From Excoecaria cochinchinensis (lineage: Eukaryota; Streptophyta; Magnoliopsida; Malpighiales; Euphorbiaceae): DNA of 64,000 nt. Below the pieces are notes generated by a model that saw nothing but the letters and a program-made list of their open reading frames with translations, had not been told where the DNA came from and made no database searches. Below, in pieces: positions 53,816-64,000 of the stretch; position 1 is the stretch's first letter; every line of letters starts with the position of its first letter. Both the position numbers and the translations under genes were made by a program. The stretch is from the NCBI GenBank assembly GCA_947683425.1, contig CANTUQ010000119.1, forward strand, positions 8,163,501 through 8,227,500, written 5' to 3'.

Positions 53816-55527
53816 ACTCTGCACAGGGCAGTACCATATAGACTTTAGGTAAAAACTTGTATTAGATTTTAAAGCTAGTAAACGTCATTTTAAACCACAA
53901 TAGTCTTCTAATCTTTTGTTTCCCTATGTCTTAGCTTTCAAATGGCATAAAATTTACTCAATTTAGAACTGTATACAAGGAGATATGGACTTGAAAACAT
54001 AGACTGCTCCCTTGAACTGGACAGAAGAGGTACCTCAAATTCTAAACCCATTTTCGAAATCTTAAAGCTAGAATTCAGTCACGGATATTTTTGAACAAAA
54101 TCTAGATATATATCTTATCTTTCTAAGCCAACTTTAATTATGTAATTTGGATATCTGAAACTTGACTTATGATCAAAACAGTCACCAAAGGTCTAATACA
54201 ATTTGTGTAGAGTTTCCCCTGCAAACTCTATATGCCCAAAACAATCATTCCATAATAATAACAATTTCAATTAAACTCAAGTCAATATATACCAAACATA
54301 CACATCTTCAATTTATCTCTCATCATTAATTACACATAAAATAAACATAGTTTCCAAACCTCATGTGATGACTCCTTCTATCTTCACTTTCTATCCCTTC
54401 TTTCTCCTTTGCTTTGTATCAAATTCCAACTTGGATCAATTGGTTCCCTCAGTCAAAACACATCACAACTCACGTGAGTTTCCCCTAAAAAACACATAGA
54501 TTAACATCTTATACAATGAAAAGGAAGAAAGACAAGAAAAGACCTAAAACTTACCTCAAAAATCATCAACTCTTGCTTAATCTTTCCTAACTTCCATCTC
54601 TCTTGTATCAATTAGTAGACAAAAAGAAGAGAGTAGAAGAAAAAGAAGAAGAAGATTGCTAGAATTTCTAGCCATAGAAAACCGTGTCCCTCATCTCTCT
54701 CTTTCCCTTTTTTATACTCATACATACTTGGTTTACAATGAGCCACATGTCAAACTCTTATTGGTCCATTGAGGATATTTGTAAAATATCCACTTTGAGA
54801 CTTAATTCTCTTGTAATCATACATTCGCATATACCAAATTTCTATTTCATACATTGGCCTACATAATTAACTAATTCTGTCACACCCCGTTTACCCCCTA
54901 GTTGAATGAGCCAAGTGTATGTATGTGCATTTGCATTTGTTAGGTATAACATAAGGGCATTTTGGTAGTTTTGCATGTTTTAAGAGTTTTGCTAGCATGT
55001 GGGTGCATGCATGGTATTATGGTGTGGATTAGTTGGGTTAGAATTGTGTGTGCATGAGTGCACCATAGTAGGATTTGCACTAGTGGGTTGTTTTAGTGTG
55101 TGGACATGCATATGTTTGTAGGGTATGCTTTAGTTGAGAGAATCTTATGTGTGTGTGTGTGTGTGTGTCATATACATCTAGGGTGTGAGTGGCCAAATCC
55201 CACTAATAGGAGATTGACACTTGTCTTAGGTTAAGAAAAGAAAAAGGAAAAGAAAGGAAAAAGGGGAAATTCCGATTTTCATCTTGTGTTTCCCGTTCAT
55301 CACCGTCCCCTTCTTCTTTTCTTCTCCTTCTTCTTCTCTAATCAACCTTAGTTGAGATTCAAGGGTGCTAGTGGGGTTTGATCATCTCTTAGTGATCATT
55401 GGTAAGTTTTATGCATTCATTTTTGCTTTTATTTAAGTTTTCCCATCTTCTTTTCTCTAGTTTTTGATTTGGAGTTAGGGTTGATTTGGATTTTGTTTTA
55501 TTTCTATGTTTTGGTTGGGTTTCCTAG

Positions 55528-55589
55528 TTGAGCCTCCCCGAGATCCTAAAGGCAAGGAAGTTGCTGGATCTAATGGAACTAAGCACTAG
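55528..55589 (+). CDS. LTR mini-exon, basic C-terminal tail (copy F)
   Basis: Acceptor TTCCTAG, two bases, 19 codons EPPRDPKGKEVAGSNGTKH and TAG. An in-frame ATG exists seven codons earlier inside the predicted intron (about 55506), giving a possible 27-28 residue peptide if unspliced, but LTR A lacks that ATG, so I do not rely on it. Confidence 0.5.
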
Positions 55590-55994
55590 GAGCTAAGGAT
55601 TTGAGGTTTGGGAATTTCTAATTTTGAATGTGTGTATGATTATGTGTTCATGAGAAATTTTGGAAATTTGTGATGGATGTTATGTTTATTATGGTTTATA
55701 TGCTATGGGGCTGGTATTGGTTGAATGATTGAGCTTAGCTTGTGGAGTTTTGAACTCATATTGTGTTTTTGGGTAAAATGATGATGAATAGTGTTGTATG
55801 TTAACTTGAGGATTTTGATTATGTAAAGTAATGTTGTCCTTTGAATTCATGTGTAAGATTTGTTAATGGCATGATTTTGATGATGGATTCGGTTGAGTTT
55901 AAAGTTCGAATCATTATATCATGGGTCGAGTGAAGAAAAATTACTGTTGGGTTGAAAATTTTGGTGTTTTTGCTCGATAGTATGGAATCTGGGC

Positions 55995-56256
55995 ACGTGT
56001 AACGGTGACAACCATTTTGGTTGTGACCGTGAGGTGTCCAGATTTTGCTTTTGTTCGAGGTTTTGGGTATGTCACGGTGACAACCATTTTGGTTGTGACC
56101 GTGAGGTACCCAAACTTTTGTTTCTATTTGGCTTCTTTGGTATGTCACGGTGACAACCATTTTGGTTGTGACCGTGAGGTACCCAAACTTTTGTTTCTAT
56201 TTGGCTTCTTTGGTATGTCACGGTGACAACCATTTTGGTTGTGACCGTGACCTACC
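55995..56256. repeat. Palindrome cluster, CACGGTGACAACCA type (LTR F)
   Basis: Four units in which CACGGTGACAACCA and TGGTTGTGACCGTG flank a TTT loop (14-bp arms with one mismatch). Unit spacing is about 60-75 bp, and the two middle units share their spacer, so the last expansion was a recent tandem duplication. Confidence 0.95.
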
Positions 56257-56430
56257 CTGTTTTTGCAATAAAATCCTTTTATTTCCGCATGTTTTAGGAA
56301 TGTTTAATTATGGATTTTAGCACGCGATACCATGTATTTTTGAGCTATAATTTTGTATGTTCTCATTATCATAGAATGTGAATTCTCTGCTTGTCGAAAT
56401 TAAACTACGGCCATTACCTGTATAATTCTC

Positions 56431-56685
56431 CGCCTGCAAGAGTCAGTATAGTGGATAGTTAGGCATGCCTAATAGAGTCTTTACTGTAGCTTCTGTTTCC
56501 GTTTGGACCTCGATCAGGTCCCTGTCTGGTTCCTCGCGAACTTCTGTAATGTGTTTGGATCTTGTTTAAGGTCCTTCTGAAAATGTTTGTGAATGAATAT
56601 TTACATGGTTTTCGATTCGTACTTGGTTGGTACCCGTAAAGTACTTTCTGTTCACTCGTTATCCACTACCTTGAGTCAGCAGGTG
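56431..56685 (+). other. Candidate structured RNA domain of LTR F
   Basis: Second arms TAGTGGATA (56449) and TATCCACTA (56660); outer CCTGC and CAGCAGG nearly pair. Inside: TTAGGCATGCCTAA (56459-56472), GGACCTCGATCAGGTCC (56505-56521), GGTTCCTCGCGAAC (56528-56541). The fourth hairpin is partly rearranged (GGTACCCGTAAAGTAC). Confidence 0.62.
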
Positions 56686-56892
56686 TTCTAATGCTTAAAG
56701 TGCTTTATATGCCTTGTAATATATGAAACGTATGTTATATCTGTATGGATTCAACGGTGAAGTACAATCTGTTATGAGGATAATTATTGTTATGAACTTC
56801 TGATGAATGGCTCTATGTTTGTGAGCATGAGTTTATGTTACTATTATGCCATGATTATCTTATATACATGAAGTACGCATGTGGATTGCCCT

Positions 56893-56959
56893 GACGACCG
56901 TTGTGAATGGTTGTCTTTATGCTATATGTGTGTTTCCCCACTAAGCGTTTATCGCTTAG
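56893..56959 (+). other. Two conserved hairpins near the LTR F end
   Basis: Arms GACGACCGTT and AATGGTTGTC around GTG, which pair using two G:U wobbles, and CTAAGCGTTTATCGCTTAG (56941-56959). Confidence 0.72.
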
Positions 56960-57683
56960 CACGGTGTGTTTACCCGTGCAGGTGCGGAAGGAGTTGCTTT
57001 TGGGAGAGTCGTCACCATCAAAGCCAACACGGTAGGGTCTTAGTGTAGGGCTTTATTTTTGTACCTTTGAGGATTCATCTTGTATAGAACTCTCTTATAG
57101 GGTTTTGTAATAGTTTCCACCTTTGTATATGAAATTATCTGTTGTATCGTTTAGTTGATCAGAACAGTAATGTAATGCTTTCATTATATTAATGCATGAT
57201 CAGCTTTTCTTGAAGGTGTTGTAAAGTTTTAAATTACCCTATATATTGGTATGTATGTTTATGTATGAATGTATGTTATTCTGTATCTGTGTGGTGACAC
57301 CTTTACTCCTACGGCATCTTACTCTTTATCGGATGGAATCGCCTAAGTACGGGTAAGGGGTGTTACAAATTCATTCAATTTGGTCAATGGGTGTAAAAAG
57401 ACCAAAATACCCTTAACCTTTTCACTAAATACCGAAAATGTCCTTTACTACAATTAACCATTTCCATCCTCCAATTGCATATTTTGGTCACCCAAAATAA
57501 TTATTTCAATGTCATTTAAAGCGTAATGACATAATTGTCCAATTTACTAAAACTTGCTGAAACTTCAAAATTAATAAGGGTTGTGTCCTTTTTGAAACTT
57601 CTGTCCCTAAATCAAGTACATTCGATTTTCGCTACAACCTAAACTTGTCTTAATCCTACTAGGGTGTATTTTGGAGTGTTACA

Positions 57684-59671
57684 GTAACACCCTATACCCA
57701 TAAGTGGTACGGATACCGGATGTCACCACACTGTACTGACATACATTACAATGCACTTAACATATCAGTAGGATTTTTTTTTCAGCAATAACAATCATAT
57801 ACATATACCTTAACATAACAGTTACACTAACACACAATTCATATACTTATACCATACATTCTTGCTTTTATCCACTGCGATCCTATATATGCCATGCCAA
57901 TCTTTCTATCCTTGTTATTGAATACTTCTTTCTGTCATCACTATATCTTTGGCCACATCAAAATCTGCCGCAACCTGCGCACAGTAATACTCTACGTGCT
58001 GAGCATTAAAAATGGCCAATGGTGGATACATATCCTAAATTTTCTATAACTATAACTATATGCATGCACAAACAAGCATATTTCCGTAATCACATCTTTT
58101 GAACATTAATTATTTACTTTGGTCATTTATCATTCTTATATCCTATATTGTCTTTTCCGTCACTATACTTTAACATTTTCAATTCTATTATCAGTGTCAC
58201 TATTAATTATTCTAATACTCTTAACATTTGTAACACTACGTTCTATCTGTCAATTAATAATCAATTACATTAACAATCCTTGTTATTACTTTATCTATAT
58301 TTGTAAATTTTGGTTTCCTTTTTTTTTTCTTAACTTATATACTTAATTAGAATCTATCTTTGGACACTCTATTATTTACTGAATCACTTATTAAAATAGT
58401 CGTTATTGTTGATATTAGCGACACTGATTTAATATTATTACTTTCTTTATGTCCTTAACACTTCCTTTACCCTTCTTACATTACACTAACTCTTTGGCAT
58501 TCTATATTTGCATTAATATTTTTTTACTTTATCAAATATTTTACTATGTTACTTAACTTTAATCAGTTGCAAGTCGTATAATACTTTTAAATGGTTAACA
58601 CTATACTTCAATCACTGGCTTATCTGGACACTTATATTTTATCATTATTCTCTTACTTCTCTCTCAATCAATACTATTTCTATTGTTGCTGACATTGTCA
58701 TCAATTTTAACATTTACTCTAATAATTCCATACTCATTAACAATAATATTAACTTTAACAATGACCTTAATAATGACCTTAATCCACATTTTACATTAAT
58801 GTTATTCTTGTAGTTTTATTATTAATACATAAATTTCTTTTAAATTTCATTCAGTTATATAATTAACATTATAATGTGTCCATTATTTTCTTTTATATTA
58901 ACACTATCTTAGTAATCACGTTATAATCTATTAGTATTACTTTTACATTTATTATTTACCACTATGATTAATTAAACATTTTTATTATTTTAATATGATA
59001 ATTTATATGATTAATTTCATTAGTCTCTTTGAAATTTGAAATAAATAATCATGTATTGTAATATAGATAAACTATAGTTTAATCCTTTACATTTGCCATA
59101 ATTACGAATTTACCCTTTTGTTTCACTTAATTATCATTATTACTATTGTTCCCACAATTTCATTTAGTAGTCCTTTTTCTTATCAATTACTCACTTTTAG
59201 GTCATTACTTTAATCTTATTATGGTCTATTACATTTAAGTTTCTCCCTTTTCTTGTTTACAACAGTGCTATTATATAAACTTAATTAAATTACACACACA
59301 TAATTATATATTTTATGAATTAAAACTATTATTCACTTAATAAACGTTATACAACAATTTTTTCATGTTTATTGATTACTTATTCATTAATTGTCAATTG
59401 TGTATTTAATATCTATATCAATAATTAATTACACTTTAATCCCTTAATTAGCCTGACTATTATAAATTTACAATTAGGTCCCTAAACTTTTATCAATTTA
59501 CGATTTTGCCCTTAATTGTCTCATATTTACAAAAATTCCACTAAATAATCTTATTCTTGCATTTATTTCATTATATTGACCTACAAATTTCCGTTTAGGC
59601 CTTACCATATCATTTTAAAACCAAATTACACTTTAATCTTTATTTTTCCCTTCAATTTCGATTTTACTATC
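57684..59671 (-). mobile_element. AT-rich sequence, probable LTR fragment (LTR I)
   Basis: Begins GTAACACCCTATACCCATAAG, an LTR 3' terminus with the first base changed, directly abutting LTR H. The following 2 kb are very AT-rich with many CTTAATTAGGTCC-like lines as in LTR 5' regions, but the hairpin domain is not recognisable. No gene. Confidence 0.4.
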
Positions 59672-60301
59672 CATTTTGTAACACCCCGTTACCCCTGTTG
59701 GAAGGATACCGGAACGCCACGCGCACAAATCACATACAAACTCAAATAAGTTAAAATAACAATTACATCTAATTAAAAGATACCATATCCATAATTAACC
59801 ATATAGTTTTTACAAAAAAGGGATTTGTAAAAGATAAACATTTACAAACACAAAATCATCCTTAACAAAATTACATTTTCCAAAATCAGTTGCCAAAAAC
59901 CAAAAATACAGCGGAAGACACAAAATAAACTCCAATTACAGACTTCTAGTGGCCGACCTGCAGATGTCCAACTCAAAAATGAACCTGCTACCTACACGGG
60001 AAAAGAGCCCGTGCTAAGCGATAACGCTTAGTGGGTAGGAACAACACATGCATGTACATGTAATTGCAATAAACACATATATATAAGCTTAATAATAACA
60101 AAAGCATAAAAATATATATACTGCTCATCTCTATAACAATTGTTCATCATACTCAAGTACATCGCAATTTAACCATTCATATTCCAATACAAGTATAATA
60201 TTTCATCATGATATAACGTATATACATATACCTGTAATAATTATTCATTTCATATAAGTAACGGCTGCATAAATTAAACTCATATAATAACTTCAAGTAA
60301 T

Positions 60302-60556
60302 AGCCTGATTACTCGCTAACTAGTGGATACGGGTACTAATGATACCGATAGGACACAGCATCCCAAGCAAATGGAGACATGAGTCTCAAAACATTCTTAT
60401 ATTCATGTATACCCGAAGGTATACCGGAGACTGAGGCCTCAAACATCTTATATGACCCAAACGGTGTCTGCATTTAACGAATAACACATAGCAGCTGCAC
60501 TCACACCCTGACCCTTGATAAGCGCTTATCTATCCACTAACTATGACTACCAGGCT
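60302..60556 (-). other. Candidate structured RNA domain of LTR J
   Basis: Closing arms AGCCTG (60302) and CAGGCT (60551); second arms TAGTGGATA (60321) and TATCCACTA (60531). Inside: GAGACATGAGTCTC (60374-60387), GTATACCCGAAGGTATAC (60407-60424), GAGACTGAGGCCTC and the palindrome GATAAGCGCTTATC (60517-60530). Confidence 0.65.
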
Positions 60557-61205
60557 CAAATAACAACTCATTTAAGATCTAAAATAATTATCATATAACT
60601 GACAATAAATCAAGTATAATCATGTTATTTTATGAATACATGTATATTGGTCAAACTCAGAAACATAAACATCATATACTAGTCTCAATATGAACATATA
60701 ACTCACGATTAAATAATGCAGGTGCATATAAATTATATGCATCACATAAATAATTCTCCACGCTTAGGACACTTATTTCTGAATGTTAAACATATAGTTC
60801 AACATAAAAATATGCAATGCATTATTCATTTCCACATACTAAGCTCATTGTCATATAGAAGTGTATATTATAAAAGTAAACATATAATTTGAGCATACAT
60901 GTGTAATACTCTTAAACCAAGACATATAAATCAATTACCACTGATACCAAACATAAACTCCAAATTTAGTTACTCACATACATTTACATCACATAATAGT
61001 CATAAATAGGAGAACATTCATTATCATTTAGCTTATAGTTAAAACCTCATGACATAACACAACCATATCCACAAGATCATAATTATATAATATGATAAAT
61101 TTATTAACTATGAACCCATAATAAAGATTCAAAAGCAATTTACCCAAAAAGAGGAAACAGGGTTCACACGGGTAGAAGCTGAAAAATAAACTTCCAGTGC
61201 CGATG

Positions 61206-61389
61206 TACACGGCGGTATGGAGTACCCTTTACCGCCGTGTAGCACGACGGGCACAAAATCATACTTACAGAAGCGTTTTACACGGCGGTATGAGGTATCC
61301 CTTACCGCCGTGTACCACGACGGACACACAAACTTCACAACCAGTAGCATTTTACACGGCAATATGAGGTATCTCTTACCACCGTGTAA
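61206..61389. repeat. Palindrome cluster, TACACGGCGGTA type (LTR J)
   Basis: Three units, TACACGGCGGTATG...TTACCGCCGTGTA, with loops of about 10 bases (61206-61242, 61279-61313, 61353-61389) and spacers of about 35-40 bases. The third unit has one base changed in each arm (ACACGGCAATATG, TACCACCGTGTA). Confidence 0.93.
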
Positions 61390-61834
61390 GACGACGAAAC
61401 CACAGAAACTAAGGAAAAAGCTTAACTGTTGCCACCCAAAACAACCACCATCAACTCTCATGCATTAAAAACTTATTCTTAATCCCAAAATCATGCCTGA
61501 AAGTTCAAATGATTTAACATAAACATGCTCATCTAACATCAAAATATGACATTTCACCATCTTTATTAACAACCATCAGATATCAGAAATCCTTTACATC
61601 TCCACTATAAATACATAACAACTTAACATGCAACTTAAATTATTTAAAGCATTTAAGTCAAATCCACATACACTATCAATCATGCATTTCTATATTTAAA
61701 ACTTACAACCACCTCATCATTTAAACTCAAAACAGGAACCAAAGTGAGAATGGCAAAACACTCCAGCTCACGACATCCATAAAAAAAATACAGCTCCCAA
61801 ACCTGCTATGGAACTCAAACTCCCCCTGTAACCT

Positions 61835-61884
61835 TTAAGCCTCTAACTTTCCTTTTCCTTTATCCTTCTTTCTTTCTTCAACAG
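61835..61884 (-). CDS. LTR mini-exon, basic C-terminal tail (copy J)
   Basis: Acceptor TTGCAAG, then VEERKKDKGKGKLEA and TAA. Donor TTCAAG|GTAAGC at 62012. The exon 1 frame is closed by a TAA a few codons upstream and shows no ATG. Confidence 0.42.
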
Positions 61885-62483
61885 CTTGCAAAAAATATCC
61901 AACCAAACAAACCATGTTCAGGAAAACTCACAAACCAAAATATCATAATCAAAAACAAACCTTAAGAGGAGGAGAAGAAGAAGGAGAACCACACGTAAAT
62001 GTAGTAGCTTACCTTGAAAACTCAGTTCTTATCTCTTAAAACACAACTCAACTTGCAGAATATAGATACATACAAAACCCATGGAAAGCAAGGAAGAATG
62101 AAGAGAAGAAAGAGGAGAACAGGGCAGCCAAGGAAAAGAAAGAAAATGAAACCAATTTCTGCCTATTCCTCTTTCTTCTTTCAAATCCTCAACATGCACA
62201 CTATCCACTTGTCATATTCTGATTGGACCCCCAATTCGACTAACTACTCTTTTTCCAACTGCTCCTTACAATTACTAATAAATCCTTGTCAAAATACTTT
62301 TTACTCACTAAATAAAAATCTGTAATTCAATACTTTTAATTCCTTGCAATTAAATCCTCTTTTCTCTTGTAAATTACCAATTGCCCTTAATTATACTTAT
62401 AAAAAAAAAATTACTAACATATCCTTATTGTCCAATTAAAATTGCTAATTCCAACTAGGCCACTTTTGGGGTGTGACACATTT

Positions 62484-64000
62484 CCACTATAATCACAATT
62501 ATACCACTGATTATTCTTAATTTCACTTTTAATTTATTATTAACAAATAAATTTACATTTTAGTCCTTCCGATAATATTTTGTCAATTTTCATTTTAGTC
62601 CCTAGCATGTAATCAAATTATATTATTAATCATTTAATTACACTTTTCTCTTTAATAGAACTTAATAACTCAATTATATACTAAATTACCGTCTTACCCC
62701 TATACCTTTTTATTTCTTTTAATTTAGTTCTCAAACCACTCACTTAAGCCATTTATCCACTTAGATACTTACATTAGTCAATAATTACACTTAAATCCTT
62801 TAATTAGCTATTCATTTATATAATTACATTTAGGTCCTCAATATTTAAAAAAATTATAATTATGTCCCTAAATTTTATCTTATTTACTAAAATACTCTTA
62901 TTTACACTTATCTTCCATTTAAGTCATTATTTAACTTATAAAATTATATTTTGGTCCCTAAATTTCCACTTTTATGCCAAATTACATTTTAGTTCCTAAA
63001 CTTTAAATTCGTTACACTATTATCATTTTATTTACACTTTTCACTTAATTCTCACTTATTTTCACTCTTGAGTGTAAAATTACAAATTTACCCCTAAACT
63101 TTTTATTTCTTTCAATTTAGTCCCATTTTCACTTATTTTCTCATTTATCACTATTTTAACCACTTTAAATGCATTTTACCATAATGCCCTTAGTATACAC
63201 CCGGTAAAAATCTCGAATCGGATATACGGGATGTGGATCCCACAGATCCATTAAACTATAAAATGATCCCAAAGGAACCATTCAACACTGCCACTGCACT
63301 ACACTAAACACTTTAAATACTGTACACTGAGATAGATCGTCATTGACCTATCGATAGCGAGTCTTCATGACTCGGACCGCGGTGTGCAATCCCTATGGCT
63401 AGCCAATTATATCCTTAACTAGATTTTACTACTAGACTATTACTAAGGGGAAATAACATCGAAAGTTTAATTATATAATATGAACTATCAACATATACTA
63501 TTCAGCCATCAAATACACTTCACTTTAAAATTTACATATTACTTATAATTCACTTCCATTTCATATATTTAAGCATTTTAACACTAGTTATAACATACTT
63601 CATAATTTTCATGACATGTAACAATATTTTCACTTTTCACATAATAGGTTAACATGCCAAAATATGTTCAATTTAAATTCATTAATTCCAATAAAGCTAA
63701 TATACACTCCATTTTCATGATAAAGTCATTTCGTTCCATTACACTTAACAAGTTATCAAAATCCACTTAGAATTTCTATCATTCACCATTCAGCCTCACC
63801 ATCCAAAATTAACCATAATTATTTTCCATTCCATTTATCACTCTATTAGCTAGATTACATGTTATACACTTCAAATATAACATTTACATGCTTAAATCAC
63901 CAAAGAAATTCAATATTTTCCTTATTTCTCAATTCGGCCAAGGTGGAGTTTTACCTTCAAAATGTTGTTTTCTCATTTTAAACACATACATAATCATTTT
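62484..64000. other. AT-rich sequence to the window end
   Basis: Continuation of the LTR-like host sequence after solo LTR J. It shows repeated TTAGTCC/AGGTCCTCAA lines and, at about 63330-63385, short hairpin-like pairs (GATAGATCGTCATTGACC, GCGAGTCTTCATGACTCG). No coding frame of interest. Confidence 0.4.

Larger units (their letters stand above)
54878..57367 (+). mobile_element. Solo LTR F (Tekay-type)
   Basis: TGTCACACCCCGTTTACCCC at 54878 to GGGGTGTTACA at 57367 (2490 bp), exact duplication AATTC (54873-54877, 57368-57372), inside LTR H. It is the closest relative here of the complete 3' LTR A. It has a (GT)n tract (about 55150-55168), intron 55402-55527 (126 bp), mini-exon 55528-55589, palindrome cluster 55995-56256, domain 56431-56685 and hairpins 56893-56915 and 56941-56959. 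Confidence 0.95.
51673..57683 (-). mobile_element. Tekay-type LTR H, split by solo LTR F
   Basis: TGTAACACCCC at 51673 (3' end) and TGTAACACTCCAAAATACACC reading back from 57683 (5' end); flanks ATAAC (51668-51672) and GTAAC (57684-57688), a duplication with one mismatch. Without the 2.5-kb insertion it is about 3.5 kb. It has the terminal hairpin CTAAGCATAAAGCTTAG (about 52078-52094), hairpin domain (52542-52786), decayed palindromes (53715-53815) and a decayed mini-exon (54429-54391, about 11 codons, basic, ending KKG and TAG). Confidence 0.8.
59677..62478 (-). mobile_element. Solo LTR J (Tekay-type)
   Basis: TGTAACACCCCGTTACCCC at 59677 (3' end) to TGTCACACCCCAAAAGTGGCC reading back from 62478 (5' end), 2802 bp, exact duplication CATTT (59672-59676 and 62479-62483). 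It has the terminal hairpin CTAAGCGATAACGCTTAG (60014-60031), hairpin domain (60302-60556), palindrome cluster (61206-61389), mini-exon (61884-61835) and intron (62012-61885, 128 bp). Confidence 0.95.

Noticed and set aside
55506..55589. A 27-28 residue peptide from ATG through the mini-exon in LTR F
   Set aside because: The ATG is inside the predicted intron and missing in LTRs A and D, so it is not conserved.
56005..56226. 73-codon repeat frame in LTR F (and its minus-strand partner 55819-56160)
   Set aside because: Explained by the four-copy palindrome repeat.
55995..56256. Regularly spaced inverted repeats resembling a CRISPR array
   Set aside because: Plant nuclear LTR, repeats palindromic throughout, spacers partly duplicated, no cas genes; part of the LTR cassette pattern.
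63225..63425. Possible further hairpin domain near GATAGATCGTCATTGACC and GCGAGTCTTCATGACTCG
   Set aside because: Only short stems and no closing arms matching the LTR domain; left as a remark in the feature list.

Overview
The window is plant nuclear DNA made almost entirely of nested Ty3/gypsy LTR retrotransposons. I found no host gene, rRNA, tRNA or CRISPR array. Plant origin rests on a chromovirus polyprotein with a C-terminal chromodomain (Tekay/Del type), a Tat-lineage polyprotein with two RNase H domains, the tRNA-iMet primer site TGGTATCAGAGC, and extra ORFs resembling plant mobile-domain proteins. A large-genome eudicot seems likely; I cannot name the species.

Layout. Bases 1-3851 are pieces of three LTRs stacked inside one another. 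Bases 3852-11919 are a decayed Tekay-type element whose 5' LTR has lost its first ~1.7 kb and whose 3' LTR is complete (2.54 kb). Bases 11920-13243 are the end of a Tat-type LTR. A 2.5-kb solo LTR (13351-34575, target duplication TTATG) is split by an 18.7-kb Tat element on the minus strand (14262-32961, duplication ACCAT). That element is itself split by a younger solo LTR (23690-26046, duplication TACTG). Bases 34581-36121 are an older LTR fragment. A long solo LTR (38232-45632) holds a Tat-type solo LTR (40469-43698, duplication GCGGG). A gag-only Tat element lies at 46390-51672. A minus-strand LTR (51673-57683) is split by a solo LTR (54878-57367, duplication AATTC), and a last solo LTR lies at 59677-62478 (duplication CATTT) in AT-rich LTR-like sequence. 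Eight insertions have matching target duplications, six exact and two with one mismatch.

The coding parts are mostly broken by stops and frameshifts. The longest intact frame is the Tat RNase H-integrase (577 codons). Between its integrase and 3' LTR the Tat element carries two extra genes in opposite orientation, one with a convincing GT-AG intron.

The most unusual material is in the Tekay-type LTRs. About ten copies share a fixed plan: a GT-AG intron of 106-128 bp; a short exon whose frame ends in a basic tail with a KGKEK-like motif and a stop; a cluster of short inverted repeats whose sequence differs between copies while its position does not; a ~240-310 nt domain closed by complementary ends and filled with hairpins that show paired (compensatory) changes between copies; and two more conserved hairpins near the LTR end. 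This looks like a structured, spliced, transcribed LTR. I know of no description of it, but I could not search.
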